NCBI RefSeq assembly: GCF_011398155.1
Contig: NZ_AP021888.1
Span: forward strand, 1,037,501-1,101,500
DNA: 64,000 nt
Direction of reading: 5' to 3'
Source of the DNA: Thiosulfativibrio zosterae
Lineage (GTDB): Bacteria > Pseudomonadota > Gammaproteobacteria > Thiomicrospirales > Thiomicrospiraceae
The translations under genes and the position numbers were made by a program. Shown piece by piece: positions 22,915 to 31,462 of the stretch; the stretch's first letter is position 1; every line of letters starts with the position of its first letter. Below the pieces are notes generated by a model that saw only the letters and a program-made list of their open reading frames with translations, was not told where the DNA came from and did no database searches.

Positions 22915-24201
22915 ATGTCTTCGCCTGTGTCTGTGTCTAAATCCATATTAAACCGTTGGCAACTCCTCGGTTATGGCGCACTGGGTTGGCCTTTGGCCAT
23001 GTTGGGCATTCCGCTGTATTTATATTTGCCAGCTTATTATCAGCAAAACACGGAGTTAAGTTTGGCGATTATTGGCATGGCGTTATTGGCTGCGCGCCTA
23101 ACCGATGTACTCACAGACCCTTTGATTGGCCACTGGAGTGATGCCTTAACTGCAAAAGTGCCGCGCGCTTGGCAAGTGTTGAGTGGGTTTGGGCTTTTAA
23201 TATTGGGCGTTTATCAGCTATTTTTTCCAATGGGCTTTTACGCACAATCCCTTGAAGCGGTCAGTGGTTGGCAACTCGTTTTTTGGAGTTTTGTCACCTA
23301 CTTGGGTTGGACTTGGGTGCAGGTGCCTTATTTAACGCTGGCCTCAGAAAGAACCGATGATACCTTTAGCCAAAGTCGGCTATCAGCGAGTCGAGAAGGT
23401 TTGGCGATAGTCGGTGTGTTGAGCGTTTTATTGTTACCTCTGTTATTACAACAGTCGTTTACCGAGTTAGCGTTCTTTCAAAATCTGTTTTGGGTATTTG
23501 TCGGCTTACTGGGATTGGCGGGTTTTAGTTTGATCCTTTCAACCCCGCGTTTATTCGTTGCTAAAGATAGGCAAGCTCAACCTAATCCAGTCGCTGTGTT
23601 GCGCACTATTCTGCAGCAACAACCTATCCTGTTAAAACTTTTGCCGATTTATCTGCTCAATAATCTGGCAAACGCCTTGCCTGCCACCTTATTTGTGTTT
23701 TTTGTAGCGGATTATCTGCAGCTGGATGCCGACAAGGGATTGTTTTTATTGGTGTATTTTTTGTCAGGCGTTTTGGCTTTGCCACTGTGGCTGCAAATTT
23801 CTAAACGCTGGGGCAAGGCCTTTAGTTGGCAGTTATCGATGGGGTTGGCAGGGTTTAGTTTTATAGGCGTGTTTTGGCTAGACCCGAGCGACTTTTCAGG
23901 GTTTATGCTGATTTGTATTTTAACTGGCTTAAGTTTAGGGATTGATTTGGCCATGCCAGCATCTATGCAAGCCGATTTGGCGCAGCAGCAACCCCAATGG
24001 GCGGGCTTTTTATTTGGATTATGGGGCATGGTCACCAAATTCGCCTTAGCCTTAGCGGCTGGTTTGGCCTTGCCTTTGTATGATTGGGGGAAAAGTTTAG
24101 AACTCTCAACCGATTGGGTGTTGCTAGGGTTATATGCCGGGTTGCCCATTGTTTTAAAACTTTGGGCGATGGGATTGTTGCAGCGGTTTAAAAGTTTATA
24201 A
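22915..24201 (+). CDS. MFS transporter, GPH/MelB-like
   Basis: 428 residues with about twelve hydrophobic segments. The motif AARLTDVLTDPLIGHWSD is the loop 2-3 signature of the glycoside-pentoside-hexuronide type cation symporters. Homologues in photolyase/cfa clusters are annotated as MFS transporters with unknown substrate. Third gene of the SDR-NTF2 operon, 7 bp after its neighbour. Confidence 0.82.
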   Translation: MSSPVSVSKSILNRWQLLGYGALGWPLAMLGIPLYLYLPAYYQQNTELSLAIIGMALLAARLTDVLTDPLIGHWSDALTAKVPRAWQVLSGFGLLILGVYQLFFPMGFYAQSLEAVSGWQLVFWSFVTYLGWTWVQVPYLTLASERTDDTFSQSRLSASREGLAIVGVLSVLLLPLLLQQSFTELAFFQNLFWVFVGLLGLAGFSLILSTPRLFVAKDRQAQPNPVAVLRTILQQQPILLKLLPIYLLNNLANALPATLFVFFVADYLQLDADKGLFLLVYFLSGVLALPLWLQISKRWGKAFSWQLSMGLAGFSFIGVFWLDPSDFSGFMLICILTGLSLGIDLAMPASMQADLAQQQPQWAGFLFGLWGMVTKFALALAAGLALPLYDWGKSLELSTDWVLLGLYAGLPIVLKLWAMGLLQRFKSL

Positions 24202-24215
24202 ACGGTTATAAACGG
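24196..24215. repeat. Tandem 10-bp repeat TTATAAACGG x2
   Basis: Two perfect copies directly follow each other over the 3' end of the MFS gene and its stop, then a third partial copy. Probably slippage; no function seen. Confidence 0.6.
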
Positions 24216-24247
24216 TTATATAAAACTGCGATAACAGCTAATGGCTT

Positions 24248-24682
24248 TTACCAAACATGGTTGCCGGCAAAATACGAAAAGCCCACCATGAAAGCAGCTT
24301 CTTGAAATTGCTTTAAACCGGTTTCAGCAAAGGTAATCGGTAGCGGATAGTGTTTGAGATTTTCTTTTTGTTGGGTGTTGCCCATAATTAGGGTTTTTAA
24401 ACCTGGGGTCAGTTGCAATGCAGCTTCTAATTTAAAGCCGTTAGCGCCCCCAGAAAACTTGCCTTTCTTTTGGCGTTCTCTAATTACAAATAATTCAATT
24501 TTGTAATCTTCAGCCAACTTCGCCATGGTTTTTTGAAAGTATTGTAAGTCTTCCACACGGTCAGGATTGGCACAGGTGATGCGGCGGACTCGGCAATCTG
24601 GCAGGTGAAAGATTTCATCCTGCATTTTGAGTAAACTGATAATCGCATCATTGCCACTGAGTTCTACACCACATACCAGCAT
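24248..24682 (-). CDS. DUF3010 protein
   Basis: 144 residues starting LVCGVELSGNDAIISLL, followed by FHLPDCRVRRI and a Lys-rich RERQKKGKFSGGANGFKLEAAL, the pattern of DUF3010, a small cytosolic family with an RNase H-like strand order and unknown function. It lies alone between the MFS gene and msrAB. Confidence 0.7.
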   Translation of the reverse strand: MLVCGVELSGNDAIISLLKMQDEIFHLPDCRVRRITCANPDRVEDLQYFQKTMAKLAEDYKIELFVIRERQKKGKFSGGANGFKLEAALQLTPGLKTLIMGNTQQKENLKHYPLPITFAETGLKQFQEAAFMVGFSYFAGNHVW

Positions 24683-24740
24683 CTTGCTTCTCCTAACCGA
24701 TGGTAAAGACGCTATTCTAGCAAACTCTGCTACTCATCAT

Positions 24741-26105
24741 CTATTTTGCGGTGCTTTTTTGCGCATCCGCATCTGGTACAAACTTCAACACATTGCCATT
24801 AATGCAATAGCGTTTGTAAGTCGGTGCTGGGCCATCATCAAATACATGACCTAAATGAATGCCAGAACTGGCGCTACGCACCTCGGTTCGAATCATGCCA
24901 TGAGATTTATCCACCACTTCAACGATTGAACCCTCAACAGGATTAAAGAAACTTGGCCAGCCAGTGCCGCTGTTAAACTTGGTGTCGCTTCTAAAGAGGG
25001 CCGCACCGGTAATCGGGTCTACAAAGGTGCCGGGACGCTTTTCATCCAAATGCGAACCAGTGAAGGCATATTCTGTGCCCTGTTCAAATGCTATATGGCG
25101 TTGCTCAGGGGTTAAGAGTCTAAAGCCCAGCCATTTCCAAAAGCGTTCCTTGTCGCCGTTATAACCGGTAAAGCGCGACACTTCTTTGCCGTCTTCAAAC
25201 AACACGATGGTTGGTGTGGCAAATAAAGCTTTCTCTAAAGTCCAGCCTTTAGGCGGATTAGGGTTGAGCGTGGCGATAATCGGTACTTCAGATTGCCAAG
25301 TGTTCATCACTTCTTCTTTAAACTTGGCACAGAAAGGACAATCCTCTGCTTCAAATACAATCAGTTGACGCGTTTTGTTCAGATCAGTGGCATTCAGCAA
25401 TGGGTGGGTTTTTGCTGTGCTGTGTTCTGAAGGATAAGCCACGCCCGTGCCACCTAATCCGCAATAGCCATTCGGGTTCTTTTTAAGATAATCTTGATGA
25501 TACTCTTCGGCAGCGATGTAGTTGCGAAGTGGGGCAATTTCTGTGGTAATTTTGCCCAGGCCTGCCTTGCTCAGGGCTGTTTGATAGGTGTCACGCGTTT
25601 GGTTTGCTAAAGTAAGTTGCGCGTCACTTTTGGTATAAATCACACTGCGATAATTGGTACCGACATCATTGCCTTGGCGGTCGCCTTGGGTTGGATTGTG
25701 GTTTTCCCAAAACTTAATCATTAGGGTTTCTAAGTTAACTAAAGCTGGATTAAAGGTGACTTTAATCACTTCGGCATGATTACGCTTGTTGGATTTGCCC
25801 ATTTGAATCAATTTTTCTAAGCCTAATACTTCATAGTAGCCGGCTTGGGTATCATCACCACCGGCATAACCACTTTCAACATCTAAAACGCCAGGCACTT
25901 CAGAAAGACGCTTTTCAGCGCCCCAAAAGCAACCCATACCAAAAACTATACTGTCGGTTTTAACATCGGGCATATCAGACATTTCAGGGTGTTTTTCGGT
26001 CATATTAGACTCCTTTGCGCAACTGGGTAAACTGAGAAAAAGCGGAAGGCACAAGGCTAGCCAGCGCCAAGAACTGCCCAAAAATTTGGGTCGTTGAATG
26101 TTCAT
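24741..26105 (-). CDS. msrAB: MsrA-thioredoxin-like-MsrB fusion lipoprotein (methionine sulfoxide reductase)
   Basis: 454 residues. The N-terminal signal peptide has a lipobox ending SLPSC (Cys about residue 29), so the protein is probably a periplasmic lipoprotein. MsrA domain (about 52-215) has GCFWGAEKRL. A middle thioredoxin/glutaredoxin-like domain (about 240-340) has EDCPFCAKF. MsrB (about 340-450) has SGTGWPSF and catalytic Cys in RYCINGN; the zinc CxxC pairs of many MsrBs are missing. It reduces S- and R-methionine sulfoxide in exported proteins. Domain order differs from Neisseria PilB (Trx-MsrA-MsrB). The ATG has TAGGAGG upstream. Confidence 0.9.
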   Translation of the reverse strand: MNIQRPKFLGSSWRWLALCLPLFLSLPSCAKESNMTEKHPEMSDMPDVKTDSIVFGMGCFWGAEKRLSEVPGVLDVESGYAGGDDTQAGYYEVLGLEKLIQMGKSNKRNHAEVIKVTFNPALVNLETLMIKFWENHNPTQGDRQGNDVGTNYRSVIYTKSDAQLTLANQTRDTYQTALSKAGLGKITTEIAPLRNYIAAEEYHQDYLKKNPNGYCGLGGTGVAYPSEHSTAKTHPLLNATDLNKTRQLIVFEAEDCPFCAKFKEEVMNTWQSEVPIIATLNPNPPKGWTLEKALFATPTIVLFEDGKEVSRFTGYNGDKERFWKWLGFRLLTPEQRHIAFEQGTEYAFTGSHLDEKRPGTFVDPITGAALFRSDTKFNSGTGWPSFFNPVEGSIVEVVDKSHGMIRTEVRSASSGIHLGHVFDDGPAPTYKRYCINGNVLKFVPDADAQKSTAK

Positions 26106-26121
26106 TTGATAACCTCCTAAA

Positions 26122-26148
26122 TTGGTCAGGTATTTTTGTGGTTATAAT
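26122..26148 (+). promoter_or_regulatory. Probable promoter of the ChaN-like gene
   Basis: TTGGTC (26122) and TATAAT (26143-26148) are 15 bp apart, in the short region between divergent msrAB and the ChaN-like gene. Confidence 0.45.
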
Positions 26149-26178
26149 AACTCAAAAAAACTCAGTAGGAGTAGTTGA

Positions 26179-27324
26179 ATGAACTCTATGCGTCAGAGGC
26201 TGTTACGCTTTTTTGTGTTGTTTAATGTTGTGGTTGGAGGAATAGGGATGCAGGCGGTTGTTGCGGATGAACACAATGTAGGTTTTGAGGTAACGCGTGC
26301 CGGACAGCAGATGGCATTTTCAGCGTTTTTAGCGGATTTAAAGACAGCTAAAGTGGCGATAGTTGGGGAGTATCATGATTCTGTGGCGGCTCATGAATTA
26401 CAATTAAAGGTATTGCAAGGTCTGCAAACGCTCGAACCTCAACAATGGGCGTTAGGCATAGAATGGTTACCGGTTTCTGCCCAAGCCGCGATTGATGATT
26501 ATTTAGCCGATAAAACCGATGATTTTCAGTTTTTACAAGCGTCAGACTATGTTAATCGTTGGGGATTTGATGCAAGGTTGGTGTTGCCTATTTTGCGTTA
26601 TGCCAAAGAACACAACATAAAAGTGCTCGCGTTAAATGCGCCCAGCGAACTTACCCGCCAAGTTTCAAAAGAGGGCTTAGACAGTTTAAGTGCGGAGCAA
26701 AGAGCCTTGTTTCCCAATCCACTATTGCCTCAAAGCCCTCAGTATCTTGAGTTCTTAGAAGACTTTTTGAAAAACAATCATATTCCCGCGGATAAAAAAG
26801 AGATGATGCTAACGGTGCAGGCCATTTGGGATCAAACCATGGCGATGAGCGTTATTAATTTTTTAAAGCACTCTCCAAGTCAAAAGGTTTTGGTCTTGGC
26901 GGGTATGGTGCATGCGGCAAAAGGGCAGGGGATTCAAGATGCTTTGCAGCATTTAAACCCTCAGATGAGTATCAAAACCATTGGTAATGGCAGCCTTGAA
27001 AACGAAGAAGATTTTCCGTTTGATTATTTTGTGCATCTGCCAGAAATGAACTTGTCACCGGCGTTGGTTTTGGGGGTGATGTTGCAAACGGATCATCAAA
27101 AATTGACGGTTGAAGAAGTCAATGCAGAGGGCTTAGCAATAAAATTAGGGTTGCAAAAAGGGGATCAAATCCAGCAAATTGGCGACTATCTAACAAACAC
27201 CCTGGCGGATTTAAAACTGGCTTTATGGTTGAGTACTGGGCAAAACCAAGTGGTTATCAAGTGGCTGCGCCATGATGATATTTTAGATATTGATTTACCT
27301 TATCAAGCTCTTTGGGTGGATTAG
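26179..27324 (+). CDS. ChaN-like haem-binding family protein with C-terminal PDZ domain
   Basis: 381 residues. Signal peptide ends near AVVADE. The ChaN/DUF399 domain (about 45-285) has VAIVGEYHDSVAAHELQLKVL, ALGIEWLP, QAIWDQTMA and VLVLAGMVHAAKGQG; the conserved His and Glu residues match the haem-uptake family. A PDZ domain (about 290-380) has GLAIKLGLQKGDQIQQIGD. AGGAG precedes the start. Its 3' side carries a doubled TTAAAGCCG forming a weak hairpin toward the convergent gene. Confidence 0.78.
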   Translation: MNSMRQRLLRFFVLFNVVVGGIGMQAVVADEHNVGFEVTRAGQQMAFSAFLADLKTAKVAIVGEYHDSVAAHELQLKVLQGLQTLEPQQWALGIEWLPVSAQAAIDDYLADKTDDFQFLQASDYVNRWGFDARLVLPILRYAKEHNIKVLALNAPSELTRQVSKEGLDSLSAEQRALFPNPLLPQSPQYLEFLEDFLKNNHIPADKKEMMLTVQAIWDQTMAMSVINFLKHSPSQKVLVLAGMVHAAKGQGIQDALQHLNPQMSIKTIGNGSLENEEDFPFDYFVHLPEMNLSPALVLGVMLQTDHQKLTVEEVNAEGLAIKLGLQKGDQIQQIGDYLTNTLADLKLALWLSTGQNQVVIKWLRHDDILDIDLPYQALWVD

Positions 27325-27357
27325 AAAGGGTTAAAGCCGTTAAAGCCGTTAAGGGCT

Positions 27358-28242
27358 TTAAGACAATGCCTTGACGCTTTGAATTAAGCCAATGCAGCCT
27401 GACCCAATGCAGGAATTGGGTTGTTGTGCATTCTTCTGTGCCGTTTGTTGGCTAAAATAATCCATTAAGGCAGCTTCAGAGGTTTGATTGGCATCATACA
27501 CAAAGATACCGATTTGATCATCGGGTTGTAAATATCCCGTTTCTCCAAAAGGGGTATAGCGGGTTGCACCTAACGAGATGATGATTTGCGTTGGAAAACC
27601 CAAGTCTGTTAAGTATCCCATCAAGTTTTCAAGTGGCCCAAAGTCCGTTTGGGTATTGAGGGTCACCACGCACCAATCCAATAATTTTTGATAAAAATAT
27701 TGATAATTGCGCACCGGGCTGTCCATGCCATAAGTCTGTACAACTTGGTTACGACAAATAAACGATGCAATGTGCAGGTTGTCTAGTGAGTCATTAGTAT
27801 TAAAAGAGTCAATGGCTTGCCAATCTTGCGCCAGGCCGGTGCATTCTAATCCCCAGTTTTTCTTTTCACTGATTTTTTTGGCATTGGGTTTGCGAATAGA
27901 GCAATCATTAAACGCTGAAAATGCCTGCGGATGAAGGGTTTGAATGCGTTGATTGGCATCATAATCCACTTTAAATAACACGCACATTTCAGGTTCCATG
28001 TGCAGATTAATAGGGCTTGAAAAGTCCGCTTTAATCACATTGGATGACAGCGGATAAACGCCTAAAAAACTGCTGTGGTTGGGCAGATAAATGGGGAAAA
28101 TCCCCTTTGGAGCCAAAGGGTCAGCCGTTTTGACCTTCACAAAATCGGCATCCTCGCCGGCTTGGCTAAGATGTTCGGCAAAGTTACCGGCGATGCCGAA
28201 TACTGGGATTTGTTTTAATTGTTCGGTCGTAAAATTGATCAT
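27358..28242 (-). CDS. DUF5718-like protein
   Basis: 294 residues, cytosolic. FGIAGNFAEHLSQAGEDADFV, APKGIFPIYLPNHSSFLGVYP and LHMEPEMCVLFKVDYD recall DUF5718, which I know from memory only and which resembles fumarylacetoacetase-like folds. A Cys pair SCIGSGCIGLI ends the protein. Function unknown. It follows cnoX on the same strand with a 15-bp gap. Confidence 0.6.
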   Translation of the reverse strand: MINFTTEQLKQIPVFGIAGNFAEHLSQAGEDADFVKVKTADPLAPKGIFPIYLPNHSSFLGVYPLSSNVIKADFSSPINLHMEPEMCVLFKVDYDANQRIQTLHPQAFSAFNDCSIRKPNAKKISEKKNWGLECTGLAQDWQAIDSFNTNDSLDNLHIASFICRNQVVQTYGMDSPVRNYQYFYQKLLDWCVVTLNTQTDFGPLENLMGYLTDLGFPTQIIISLGATRYTPFGETGYLQPDDQIGIFVYDANQTSEAALMDYFSQQTAQKNAQQPNSCIGSGCIGLIQSVKALS

Positions 28243-28257
28243 GAGTCTTTAACTTTT

Positions 28258-29121
28258 TTAAAACATCAACATTTGTAATTTGCGGCGGTAGTTTTTAACC
28301 AATTCTGGGTGGCTGTCTTTCAAGCTCTCGAAAAGTTCGACCAGCGTTTTTTGCGCAATATTGTCTTGGAAGTCTTTATGACTGCTGAACAATTTTAAAA
28401 GGGCTTTAAAAGCTTCTTCAAACGCATTATGAATAATCAGATAGCCCACCAAACCATATAGGGCTTCTGCGTTACCTGGGTCTTCACGAAGGGTTGCTTG
28501 AATGTCTTCAATACTGGGCGATTCGTCTACAATTTTGCCAAAACGCATCAGCAGTTTAAGTGGTTTGCCTTCGGGGGAGTTTTGCGCTTCTTCTGGCAAT
28601 TTATCAAACAGACTTTGACCTTGTTCAAGATTGCCTGTGTGCAGATACATTTTGACTAAGTCTAAATGCACTCGGTAATTATTAGGGTTGGCTTGAGCCG
28701 CTTCGCCCAATAAACGCACCACTTCATCATAATTGCCAACTTGAAATGCTTCTTGTGCCTGCAAACGCAGTTCCTCTGAAGGCTCTGCTTTAAGGTGCGG
28801 TTCAAGCATTTCTTTAAATTTGGCTAGGGGGTGAGCGCCTTGCAATTCGGCAATCACTTTACCGTTTTTATAGAGCTTAAAAGAAGGAATGCTTTTAATC
28901 TGAAATTGATTGGCCAGTTCGGTTTGTTCTTCGGTATTGATTTTGGCCAAAATGAATCGTCCAGCCCAACTTTGGGCTAGGTTTTCAAGTTGCGGCAGTA
29001 TTTGTTTGCAAGGGCCACACCAGGGGGCCCAAAAGTCTACCAAAACCGGTAAATGAAATGAGTTTTCTAACACCATTTGTTGAAAGTTGTCAGCGGTAAT
29101 GTCCACAATCATGGCTTGCAT
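28258..29121 (-). CDS. cnoX: CnoX/YbbN-like thioredoxin-TPR co-chaperone
   Basis: 287 residues from ATG 29121, preferred over 29142 because AAGGA sits at the right distance. The N-terminal thioredoxin domain has DFWAPWCGPCKQILPQL and SIPSFKLYKNGKV, followed by about four TPR-like helical pairs. CnoX proteins protect proteins from chlorine stress and work with GroEL. Unlike the Escherichia coli protein, which has SxxC, this one retains a full WCGPC active site, so redox activity is expected. Confidence 0.85.
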   Translation of the reverse strand: MQAMIVDITADNFQQMVLENSFHLPVLVDFWAPWCGPCKQILPQLENLAQSWAGRFILAKINTEEQTELANQFQIKSIPSFKLYKNGKVIAELQGAHPLAKFKEMLEPHLKAEPSEELRLQAQEAFQVGNYDEVVRLLGEAAQANPNNYRVHLDLVKMYLHTGNLEQGQSLFDKLPEEAQNSPEGKPLKLLMRFGKIVDESPSIEDIQATLREDPGNAEALYGLVGYLIIHNAFEEAFKALLKLFSSHKDFQDNIAQKTLVELFESLKDSHPELVKNYRRKLQMLMF

Positions 29122-29322
29122 TTTTGGAAGTCCTTCATTCATTTAAAATCTGTTAAAACACAACATTATAGTTGAAAAGTGACTCGAAGGGGTTCGCAAT
29201 CCAAATCTCAAATAGGGATGCGTAAAATATCTTATTTTTAACGGGCTGAGACAAACAATGGGTGACAGGTGCGGTGGTTTGTAGTAATGTTTATTAGGTA
29301 AATTATTTTGGGGTTGTTGACG

Positions 29323-31449
29323 ATGAATATTGAAATTAATGAGGTTCGCAAAAGCCTAATTGCTCGTTACTCACTCGCGCTATTTGTGGTGGCCCTGTTA
29401 GCGACCACCGCCTTTGCTGTTTTGGTGTCAGCCCTAAAGAGTTCTGAAGACACCGCCTATATTGTAAACCTGGCGGGTAAGCAAAGAGCGCTCAGTCAAG
29501 CCATCGTATTAGATGTGCATCGTTTACACCAAATAAGACTCAAAACGCATGAAGATGATTCCACCGAAAACACGCAAAAATTAAATGCGACTTTTAAGCA
29601 TTTGCAGGGCTTAGTAAATGAAATGTCTTCTGCCAATCATCAATTGTCAAAAGGGCAGTTGGTTGGTAAAGCGCCTGTTACTTTGTCGTCGGAATTGCAA
29701 AATCTCTATTTTGGGCCCAAAAACCTAGCCCTAGAAGTGGAGGACTTTTTAGTTTTGGCTAGAGAAATGTTAGCCTCACAAGATTTGACCCAATCCCAAA
29801 ATTTACTCAATTTGATGGATGGGTTGGCTTCGCCCTTACTGGTGCTATTAGACAGCGCAGTTAAACAATATCAGATTGAAGGTGAGAAAAAATTGGCTTT
29901 TATTGCCAAGTTAGAAACCTTTGTGTGGGGTGGCACTTTAATAACCTTGTTGTTTGAAGTGATTTTTATCTTTCAGCCGTTGGTGAGACGCTTGGTGGAT
30001 TTGGATGTACAAAACGCAACCAATAGGCTTGAGCTGGAGCATTTGGTGGAAGTGCGTACCTTGAAGCTTGAAAAAGCGAATGAAAAACTTGCCAATCTTG
30101 CCTATCACGACTCTTTAACAGGCTTACATAATCGTCTTAATCTTGAGCAAGATTTGGAGAATATTGTTGAACAGTTTCATAGGCATAAATCACCATTTTC
30201 AGTATTTATGTTAGATATTGACTGGTTCAAAAAAGTGAATGACCAGCATGGTCATGACGCGGGGGATTTTGTTTTAAAGGAATTTGCAAATTTACTAACC
30301 ACCTCTGTCAGACAAAACGATGTGGTGTATCGAGCTGGGGGTGAAGAGTTTGTCATTTTATTTGAACGCATGTCTTTAGCTGAAGCCATTAAAAAGGCTG
30401 AGGATATTCGTGCCTTAGTCGAACACCATGAGTTTAAATATCAAGACGAAAATATCAAGAAAACTGTCAGTATTGGCGTTTTTCACTCTGATTTAAGCGC
30501 CGTTATTAAGGTAAAAGAAGTGTTTAAATTGGTGGATGAGGCACTGTATTTAAGCAAAGCCTTAGGCCGAAATCGGGTTAGCTTGGTTGAAAGAAATCAA
30601 ATAGCGCATGATGCCCAAATTCCCAAGGAATTTGTGAGCATAGTATTTAATGAGGCTTCATTTAGCGAGTTTGATAAAAATCCAACCTCTCAGGGTGGGC
30701 CTTGTATTGTGCCTAAAGTAGTCACGGACAATATTCAAAAATTGTTTGGTGTTCCAGCGGATGTTTTCCTGACAGCGGAAACTTGTTTGCGCAGTTTTAT
30801 TCATCCAGATGATTATGATTTTGTAGATGAATTAGGCCGCATGGGGTCGGATTTAGAAAACTATCAGCAAAGCTATGTTGAAAAAACGCTGGTCAATTCG
30901 ACAACCCTGAGGGTGGTCGATGTTCACAATAAAATCACTTTGGTTTATGTAGACATTTATTTTGAACCAGGTGTTTCATCTTACCAAGAGGCTAAACTTG
31001 AATTAAAAATTTACACCAGCCAGGATATGCACAGCCAAATCGAAGATGCATTAATGGTTTACAACTTTCATTCTATGCTCGAAAACAGCAATGACTATAT
31101 TTACTTTAAAGATCGCTACCATGTGTTCACGGCGGCCAGTAAAACCTTGGTCGATGTCACCAATGTTGACAACCGCATGGATTTGGTTGGTAAAACGGAT
31201 TACGAAGTCTTTCCTAAAGAATATGCCGACAAATACTTTAAGTTAGAAAAGCAGATTTTCAGTGGTGAAGTCGCTGTTGCTCAAGAATTTCAGCCAACCC
31301 TAGATAAAGCAGGAAACCACGGTTGGGTGGATAACCGCAAATATCCCATCAAAGATGAGAAGGGTGGAGTGATCGGCTTGTTTGGTATAGCACGGATTAT
31401 TTCTAATACCGATTACGAAGGAATTATTCGTAAAGAGAAGTTGAAATAA
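29323..31449 (+). CDS. Membrane diguanylate cyclase with PilJ-like sensor and C-terminal PAS domains
   Basis: 708 residues from ATG 29323; a TTG at 29308 is the other option. One membrane segment at about residues 17-39, then a periplasmic type IV pili methyl-accepting-like domain with NLAGKQRALSQAIVLDV, a second membrane segment near residues 200-218, and a coiled coil. The GGDEF domain has DSLTGLHNR, DIDWFKKVND and GGEEF, with RQND (RxxD) as an intact product-inhibition site. Two C-terminal PAS-like domains follow, the last with YIYFKDRYHVFTAASK and GLFGIARIIS. PAS after GGDEF is the reverse of the usual order. It is convergent with mutS. Confidence 0.85.
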   Translation: MNIEINEVRKSLIARYSLALFVVALLATTAFAVLVSALKSSEDTAYIVNLAGKQRALSQAIVLDVHRLHQIRLKTHEDDSTENTQKLNATFKHLQGLVNEMSSANHQLSKGQLVGKAPVTLSSELQNLYFGPKNLALEVEDFLVLAREMLASQDLTQSQNLLNLMDGLASPLLVLLDSAVKQYQIEGEKKLAFIAKLETFVWGGTLITLLFEVIFIFQPLVRRLVDLDVQNATNRLELEHLVEVRTLKLEKANEKLANLAYHDSLTGLHNRLNLEQDLENIVEQFHRHKSPFSVFMLDIDWFKKVNDQHGHDAGDFVLKEFANLLTTSVRQNDVVYRAGGEEFVILFERMSLAEAIKKAEDIRALVEHHEFKYQDENIKKTVSIGVFHSDLSAVIKVKEVFKLVDEALYLSKALGRNRVSLVERNQIAHDAQIPKEFVSIVFNEASFSEFDKNPTSQGGPCIVPKVVTDNIQKLFGVPADVFLTAETCLRSFIHPDDYDFVDELGRMGSDLENYQQSYVEKTLVNSTTLRVVDVHNKITLVYVDIYFEPGVSSYQEAKLELKIYTSQDMHSQIEDALMVYNFHSMLENSNDYIYFKDRYHVFTAASKTLVDVTNVDNRMDLVGKTDYEVFPKEYADKYFKLEKQIFSGEVAVAQEFQPTLDKAGNHGWVDNRKYPIKDEKGGVIGLFGIARIISNTDYEGIIRKEKLK

Positions 31450-31462
31450 GCATCTGGGTATC

